Below, piece after piece: positions 5,652 to 9,834 of a stretch of DNA of 9,834 nt. Numbering within the stretch: position 1 is the first letter of the stretch; every line of letters starts with the position of its first letter. Under the pieces are notes generated by a model that saw only the letters and a program-made list of their open reading frames with translations, had not been told where the DNA came from and made no database searches. The translations under genes were made by a program, and so were the position numbers. Source of the DNA: an uncultured Lachnospiraceae bacterium (GTDB taxonomy: Bacteria; Bacillota; Clostridia; Lachnospirales; Lachnospiraceae); NCBI GenBank assembly GCA_946623295.1, contig CAMOQY010000043.1, positions 1 to 9,834 of the forward strand. Direction: 5' to 3'.

Positions 5652-6797
5652 TTACATAAGCTTACGGAACATGGCCTCGAAGTCAGCGAGGGTCGCTGGT
5701 CTGGGATTGCCGGGCGCGCAGGCGTCTGCGGCAGCCGACTCACAAAGGAAAGGCAGATCCTCTTCCTTCAGCTTGTCGAGTTTGGTCGGGATACCTACAT
5801 CTACAGAGAGCTGCTGTACGGCGTCGATAGCCGCCTTGCGGTATGCTGCGGCATCCATTCCCGTGGTATCCACTCCAAAGGCCTCCGCGATGGCCTTGAA
5901 CTTCTCGCCGGTGTACTCCTGATTGAATTCCATGACTATGGGAAGCATCATGGCGCAGGCGACTCCGTGAGGAGTATCATAAACAGCGCCGAGGGTATGA
6001 GCCATCGAATGAGCGATGCCAAGTCCGACATTGGAGTAGGCCATGGCGGTGACGTACTGGGCCAGAGCCATTCCCTCGCGTCCGTCGGGATCGTTGGCTA
6101 CTGCCTTGCGCAGATTCTTTGCGATAAGCTTGATAGCCTCCAGATCAAGGCAGTCAGACAGCTCCCAGGCGGCTGCGGTAGTGTAGCCCTCGATCGCGTG
6201 GGTCAGAGCATCCATGCCGGTGGAGGCGGTAAGGCCCTTGGGCATGCTGGCCATCATATCGGGGTCGACCACGGCCACGTCGGGGATATCGTTAGGGTCT
6301 ACGCATACGAATTTACGCTTCTTTTCCACATCGGTGATAACGTAGTTGATGGTGGACTCAGCGCCGGTGCCTCCGGTGGTGGGTACGGCGATCGTAAAGA
6401 CCGTGCGGTTCTTTGTGGGAGCTACTCCCTCCAGAGAACGGACGTCATAATACTCGGGGTTGTTGACGATGATGCCGATGCCCTTGCCGGTATCCATGGA
6501 AGAGCCGCCGCCGATGGTGATCATGAAATCGGCGCCGCTTGCCCTGTAGGCATCCACGCCCTGCTGGACGTTCTCGATGGTGGGATTGGGTTTGATGTTG
6601 GAATAGACCTCAAAATCAATGCCGTTTTTGGCAAGCAGATCGGTGACCTTTGCGGTAACGCCGAATTTTACCAGATCAGGATCGGAAGCTACGAAGGCCT
6701 TTTTAAAGCCCTTTGACTTTACGATGCCGGGGATCTCTGCGATCGCGCCGTGTCCGTGGTAGGAAACTCCATTAAGTACAAAACGATTTACTGACAT
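5652..6797 (-). CDS. fucO: Lactaldehyde reductase / iron-dependent group III alcohol dehydrogenase
   Basis: Cytoplasmic NAD-dependent dehydrogenase that in the FucO family reduces L-lactaldehyde to 1,2-propanediol during anaerobic fucose or rhamnose breakdown. The protein has 381 residues, the family length. The Rossmann part contains IGGGSSMDTGK (95-105) and VPTTGGTGAE (138-147). The metal ligands fall at Asp196, His200, His263 and His277, the same numbers as in Escherichia coli FucO, within TGMDALTHAIEGY and IAHSMAHTLGAVYDTPHG. NNPEYYDVRSLEG and INYVITDVEKKRKFVCVDP also closely follow FucO. The start ATG has AAGGAGG eight bases upstream. No fucose, rhamnose or microcompartment genes are nearby, so the substrate could be lactaldehyde or another short aldehyde or alcohol. 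It is a single-gene unit divergent from clpB. Confidence 0.92.
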   Translation of the reverse strand: MSVNRFVLNGVSYHGHGAIAEIPGIVKSKGFKKAFVASDPDLVKFGVTAKVTDLLAKNGIDFEVYSNIKPNPTIENVQQGVDAYRASGADFMITIGGGSSMDTGKGIGIIVNNPEYYDVRSLEGVAPTKNRTVFTIAVPTTGGTGAESTINYVITDVEKKRKFVCVDPNDIPDVAVVDPDMMASMPKGLTASTGMDALTHAIEGYTTAAAWELSDCLDLEAIKLIAKNLRKAVANDPDGREGMALAQYVTAMAYSNVGLGIAHSMAHTLGAVYDTPHGVACAMMLPIVMEFNQEYTGEKFKAIAEAFGVDTTGMDAAAYRKAAIDAVQQLSVDVGIPTKLDKLKEEDLPFLCESAAADACAPGNPRPATLADFEAMFRKLM

Positions 6798-6839
6798 TTA
6801 CAATACCTCCTTTTTTTGTAAAGCAATCTCCCCGCTTTC

Positions 6840-6878
6840 CGCGGCAGGAAGCTGCATTTAATACAATCGCTTGCCGCG
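6840..6878 (-). other. Inverted repeat at the 5' end of the fucO leader
   Basis: CGCGGCA (6840-6846) and TGCCGCG (6872-6878) flank 25 bases. On the fucO transcript this makes a GC-rich seven-pair stem starting almost at the predicted first base. It may protect the mRNA 5' end or serve as a regulatory site. No riboswitch family is recognised. Confidence 0.4.
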
Positions 6879-6880
6879 TC

Positions 6881-6889
6881 ATTATACCA
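6881..6889 (-). promoter_or_regulatory. fucO promoter (extended -10)
   Basis: On the minus strand TGGTATAAT (6889-6881) is a perfect extended -10 box. The hexamer 17 bases upstream, TATGCT (6909-6904), is a poor -35. The start is expected near 6874, giving a leader of about 76 bases. No convincing Rex or catabolite (cre) site was found by eye. Confidence 0.6.
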
Positions 6890-6955
6890 CGTTATGAACT
6901 TTTAGCATATAAGGCAATTGAATCGTTTTTTTATCAATAGTTTATGATTTCTTAA

Positions 6956-6983
6956 TTGATATATTCTGCGGGTATATTATACT
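6956..6983 (+). promoter_or_regulatory. clpB: clpB promoter
   Basis: TTGATA (6956-6961) and TATACT (6978-6983) with a 16-base spacer form a sigma-A type promoter, start near 6990. A second TATAAT lies at 7012-7017 but lacks a -35 at normal distance, so it is a weaker candidate. Neither a CIRCE inverted repeat (TTAGCACTC-N9-GAGTGCTAA) nor a tandem CtsR heptad is visible, although clpB is usually under heat-shock control in Firmicutes. Confidence 0.55.
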
Positions 6984-6993
6984 TGGATCAAAG

Positions 6994-7011
6994 ACAGGGC
7001 CGCGGTCCTGT
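6994..7011. promoter_or_regulatory. Imperfect palindrome in the clpB promoter, candidate operator
   Basis: ACAGGGCCG / CGGTCCTGT forms an 18-base inverted repeat with eight of nine pairs. It lies just after the predicted clpB start and directly abuts the alternative -10 box TATAAT at 7012-7017. This is where a repressor would block transcription. The binding protein is unknown, and an RNA hairpin is the alternative. Confidence 0.4.
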
Positions 7012-7027
7012 TATAATAATGCGGGGA

Positions 7028-7043
7028 CGCGCCGGCCGGCGCG
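7028..7043. repeat. 16-base perfect palindrome in the clpB leader
   Basis: CGCGCCGG followed by CCGGCGCG is a perfect palindrome, 11 bases before the AAGGAG ribosome binding site (7055-7060). As RNA it could fold as a six-pair GC stem with a GGCC loop. All-GC pairing makes a heat-melting thermometer unlikely. A DNA-binding site is possible. Confidence 0.5.
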
Positions 7044-7068
7044 CAAACCGACGTAAGGAGATGATCAC

Positions 7069-9657
7069 ATGAACGCCGAAAAATACACAAGAAAATCTCT
7101 CGAGGCCATACAGGAGGCGCAGAACACCGCCATACGCATGCAGCACAGCGAGATCCGTCAGGCTCACCTGCTCCATGCCCTGTTAAGCCAGGAAGAAGGC
7201 CTGATCCCGCAGATCCTTTCCGGGATGGATGTGCAGCCCTCCGAGCTGCTTTCGCGCGTCACAAGGCTTCTCGACTCCCTTCCCAAGGTGTCGGGCGATG
7301 TCCAGCAGTATGTTTCATCCGGACTGAACCAGGCGCTGACGGGCGCGGAGGATGAGGCCAAAAGGATGCGCGACGAATACGTCAGCGTTGAACATCTTAT
7401 GCTCTCTATTCTGAGCCATCCCGAGTCGGACCTTAAGCAGATCTTTTCCGATTACACCATCAGCCTGAAAGAATTCCGCAAAGCTCTGGATTCGATACGC
7501 GGATCTGCAAGAGTCACGAATCAGGATCCCGAGGATACCTATGACAGCCTCAAAAAGTACGGCTCCGACCTGACGCAGCTTGCCCGGGACAACAAGCTGG
7601 ATCCCGTGATCGGGAGGGACGATGAGATAAGAAACGTCATCCGTATCCTCTCCCGAAAGACAAAGAACAATCCTGTCCTGATCGGCGAGCCCGGAGTAGG
7701 CAAGACTGCCATAGCAAACGGTCTTGCGCTGCGTATCGTCGCCGGCGATGTACCGTCCAACCTCAAGGAGCGTACTGTTTTCTCCCTGGATATGGGCGCG
7801 CTTGTCGCGGGGGCCAAGTACCGCGGCGAGTTTGAGGAAAGGCTCAAGGCCGTGCTGACCGAAGTAAAGGAAAGCGAAGGCCAGATCATCCTCTTTATCG
7901 ATGAACTGCATACCATCGTAGGCGCCGGAAAGACAGACGGCGCGATGGATGCGGGCAACCTGCTAAAGCCCATGCTGGCCAGAGGCGACCTTCACTGCAT
8001 AGGCGCGACTACGCTTGACGAGTACCGTCAGTATATAGAGAAAGACGCCGCGCTGGAGCGCCGTTTCCAGCCTGTGATGGTGGACGAGCCCTCCGTAGAG
8101 GACACGATCTCGATACTGCGTGGACTGAAGCAGCGGTACGAGGTCTTCCACGGCGTAAAGATCCATGACCAGGCGCTGATCGCAGCCGCCACTCTCTCCA
8201 ACCGCTATATCTCTGACAGATTCCTGCCGGACAAGGCCATCGACCTGGTGGACGAGGCCTGCGCTCTGATCCATACAGAGCTTGACTCCATGCCGACAGA
8301 GATGGATGAATGCAGCCGCAGGATCATGCAGCTTGAGATCGAGGAGGCCGCGCTCAAAAAAGAGACCGACAAGATCAGCCAGGAGCACCTTGCGGATCTG
8401 CGCCGCGAGCTGGCCGAGCTCAGGGATAAATTCAACGCCATGAAAGCAAAGTGGCAGAACGAAAAGGACGCTATTACAAAGGTCCAGAAGCTCCGCGAGG
8501 AGATAGACAAGGTCAACGGCGAGATCGAATCCGCTCAGCGCCGCTACGATCTTAACCGCGCGGCAGAGCTCCAGTACGGGCGCCTGCCCCAGCTCAAAAA
8601 AGAGCTTGAGGAGACCGAGGCGGTCGCCGCAAAGGCTAAGGCGTCTGACAGCTCGCTCCTTCGCGATCAGGTAACCGAGGAGGAGATCGCCCGGATAGTG
8701 GCTAAATGGACGGGCATACCTGTCTCAAAGCTCATGGAGGGCGAACGTGAGAAGCTGCTCGGGCTTGACGGGCTGCTCCACCGGAGGGTCATAGGCCAGG
8801 ATGAGGCCGTGGAGCGCGTATCGGAGGCTATCCTGCGCTCGCGCGCCGGCATCCAGAATCCGAACCGTCCCATAGGCTCTTTCCTTTTCCTCGGGCCGAC
8901 CGGCGTAGGAAAGACGGAGCTTGCCAAGGCGCTTGCCGAGGCGCTCTTTGACGATGAAAAGAGCATGGTCCGTATCGATATGAGCGAATATATGGAGAAG
9001 TATTCAGTCAGCCGTCTGATCGGAGCTCCTCCCGGATATGTGGGATACGATGAGGGCGGACAGCTCACCGAAGCAGTGCGCCGCAAGCCTTACGCCGTAG
9101 TGCTTTTTGACGAAGTGGAAAAGGCTCATCCCGATGTATTCAATATTCTGCTTCAGGTGCTGGACGACGGCAGGATCACGGACTCCCAGGGCAGGACCGT
9201 GGACTTCAAGAATACTATTATTATTCTGACTTCGAATCTGGGTTCCTCGATACTGCTCGACGGAATAGGACCCGACGGAAGGATCTCCGCAGAAGCACGG
9301 GATCAGGTGAATGCTCTGCTCAGGCAGAATTTCCGGCCTGAATTTCTGAACCGTCTGGATGAGATACTGACCTTCTCTCCTCTCGGCGAGGAGCAGATAC
9401 GCAAGATCGTTTATCTGCAGCTTGATGATCTCAACCGCAGGCTGAAGGACAAGGATATCCAGGCATCTCTGACGGATGCTGCCGTGGATCTGATCATCAG
9501 CGAGAGCTACGACCCGAGCTTTGGAGCGCGCCCGATCAAGCGCTACCTGCAGCGCCACGTGGAGACGCTTCTCGCAAGAAAGATCATCGGCGACGAGCTC
9601 GTTCCCGGGCAGCCGGTGACCATCGACGCCGAGGGCGGGCAGCTCGTGATCCGGTAA
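7069..9657 (+). CDS. clpB: ATP-dependent chaperone disaggregase ClpB
   Basis: ClpB is a hexameric cytoplasmic AAA+ machine that pulls proteins out of aggregates together with DnaK. It has 862 residues, the family norm. Order: Clp N-domain (1-145); NBD1 with Walker A GEPGVGKT (206-213), pore loop KYRGEFEER (250-258) and Walker B FIDELH (276-281), with the RRF arginines at 331-332; the long coiled-coil middle domain (about 405-525) that separates ClpB from ClpA and ClpC; NBD2 with Walker A GPTGVGKT (609-616), pore loop GYVGYDEGG (656-664), Walker B LFDEVEKAH (679-687), arginine finger in FLNRLDE (759-765) and sensor 2 GARPIKR (819-825). All catalytic positions are intact. There is no ClpP-docking IGF-type loop, as expected. 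The start has AAGGAG eight bases upstream. It is a monocistronic unit; dnaK and grpE are not adjacent. Confidence 0.98.
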   Translation: MNAEKYTRKSLEAIQEAQNTAIRMQHSEIRQAHLLHALLSQEEGLIPQILSGMDVQPSELLSRVTRLLDSLPKVSGDVQQYVSSGLNQALTGAEDEAKRMRDEYVSVEHLMLSILSHPESDLKQIFSDYTISLKEFRKALDSIRGSARVTNQDPEDTYDSLKKYGSDLTQLARDNKLDPVIGRDDEIRNVIRILSRKTKNNPVLIGEPGVGKTAIANGLALRIVAGDVPSNLKERTVFSLDMGALVAGAKYRGEFEERLKAVLTEVKESEGQIILFIDELHTIVGAGKTDGAMDAGNLLKPMLARGDLHCIGATTLDEYRQYIEKDAALERRFQPVMVDEPSVEDTISILRGLKQRYEVFHGVKIHDQALIAAATLSNRYISDRFLPDKAIDLVDEACALIHTELDSMPTEMDECSRRIMQLEIEEAALKKETDKISQEHLADLRRELAELRDKFNAMKAKWQNEKDAITKVQKLREEIDKVNGEIESAQRRYDLNRAAELQYGRLPQLKKELEETEAVAAKAKASDSSLLRDQVTEEEIARIVAKWTGIPVSKLMEGEREKLLGLDGLLHRRVIGQDEAVERVSEAILRSRAGIQNPNRPIGSFLFLGPTGVGKTELAKALAEALFDDEKSMVRIDMSEYMEKYSVSRLIGAPPGYVGYDEGGQLTEAVRRKPYAVVLFDEVEKAHPDVFNILLQVLDDGRITDSQGRTVDFKNTIIILTSNLGSSILLDGIGPDGRISAEARDQVNALLRQNFRPEFLNRLDEILTFSPLGEEQIRKIVYLQLDDLNRRLKDKDIQASLTDAAVDLIISESYDPSFGARPIKRYLQRHVETLLARKIIGDELVPGQPVTIDAEGGQLVIR

Positions 9658-9677
9658 GCTTTCGCCCCACGCGTCAA

Positions 9678-9816
9678 CCGGCGCGAGCCGGTCCGCAAGT
9701 CGCGCCCGTGCGGCTTTTCCGGAAATGATGCGGACGAGCCGGCGCGAGCCGGTCCGCAAGCCGCGAACCGTGCGGCTTTTTCCGGAAACGATGCGGACGA
9801 GCCGGCGCGAGCCGGT
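9678..9816. repeat. Tandem array of a hairpin-forming 61-63 base unit downstream of clpB
   Basis: Units start at 9678, 9739 and 9802; the third stops after 15 bases (to 9816). Each unit opens with the hairpin CCGGC-GCGA-GCCGG, whose loop is a GNRA tetraloop. Then TCCGCA pairs with TGCGGA near the end (9692-9697/9729-9734 and 9753-9758/9792-9797), enclosing a second hairpin (AAGTCGC/GCGGCTT in unit 1, AAGCCGC/GCGGCTT in unit 2). The palindrome TTTCCGGAAA lies between the second hairpin and TGCGGA. The one stem difference turns a C-G pair into U-G, so pairing is kept. No coding role is apparent. Confidence 0.8.
9758..9781 (+). terminator. Candidate clpB terminator in array unit 2
   Basis: AAGCCGC (9758-9764) pairs with GCGGCTT (9772-9778) around a seven-base loop and runs into TTTTT (9777-9781). 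The matching hairpin in unit 1 (9697-9716, T-run 9715-9718) is weaker because of a G-U pair and a shorter T-run. Together they could act as two successive terminators for clpB. Confidence 0.5.
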
Positions 9817-9834
9817 TCCTGCCAAAACAATACG

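Noticed and set aside
5967..6716. 249-codon plus-strand frame inside fucO
   Set aside because: Antisense shadow; fucO on the minus strand has all its metal ligands and a strong ribosome binding site.
6890..6960. Rex operator or cre site in the fucO/clpB interval
   Set aside because: Partial matches such as TTGAT...ATTCAA do not have the required symmetry or spacing of TTGTTAA-N4-TTAACAA or the cre consensus.
9678..9816. CRISPR array
   Set aside because: Units are contiguous with no spacers, lengths differ (61 and 63), and each unit has several internal hairpins; no cas genes are nearby.
9004..9825. 273-codon minus-strand frame with repeated TGSRRLVRI peptides
   Set aside because: Antisense to clpB; the peptide repeats come from the hairpin array and no start signals are present.

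Overview
This window looks like a chromosomal stretch of a GC-rich, low-motility-signal anaerobic Firmicute of the Clostridia type. The reasons are consensus sigma-A style promoters (TTGACT-17-TAAAAT, TTGCAA-17-TATAAT), strong AGGAGG-like ribosome binding sites, a DUF4143 ATPase of the kind abundant in gut Clostridia, an EpsC-type serine acetyltransferase and a FucO-type iron alcohol dehydrogenase. The genus cannot be fixed from the sequence alone. Most of the window is housekeeping and metabolic chromosome. No phage, plasmid, transposase, CRISPR array or defence operon is visible.

Layout, left to right. (1) A 3'-truncated serC (phosphoserine aminotransferase, minus strand) diverges from a P-loop ATPase of the DUF4143 family. 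The two promoters sit back to back with a short direct repeat between their -35 boxes. (2) The ATPase is followed after 18 bases by mnmA (tRNA 2-thiouridylase), probably in the same transcript, which ends at a GC hairpin with a T-tract. (3) Convergent to mnmA is a serine O-acetyltransferase gene (cysE/epsC type, minus). Divergent from that is a maltose/galactoside O-acetyltransferase-like gene, so two left-handed beta-helix acetyltransferases stand head to head. (4) A 436-base non-coding interval (5216-5651) holds two near-identical 64-base repeats that carry a tRNA-3'-end-like sequence on both sides of a bidirectional terminator. It also holds a strongly self-complementary 119-base segment between them, and a complete tRNA-Ala(CGC) on the minus strand with its own promoter. 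(5) A fucO-like lactaldehyde reductase (minus) diverges from clpB (plus, complete disaggregase). The clpB upstream region contains two palindromes but no recognisable CIRCE or CtsR box. (6) Downstream of clpB lies a tandem array of about 2.2 copies of a 61-63 base unit built from hairpins, one with a GCGA tetraloop, the last partial.

Functionally the genes are mostly independent transcription units. SerC makes phosphoserine, the precursor of the serine that the serine acetyltransferase consumes for cysteine synthesis. MnmA uses sulfur that ultimately comes from cysteine. These links are pathway knowledge, not evidence of co-regulation here.

The items most worth a second look are the ATPase, whose catalytic positions look degraded in four separate motifs; the repeated tRNA-tail/terminator element with its structured insert; the hairpin array after clpB; and the unusual clpB promoter palindromes.
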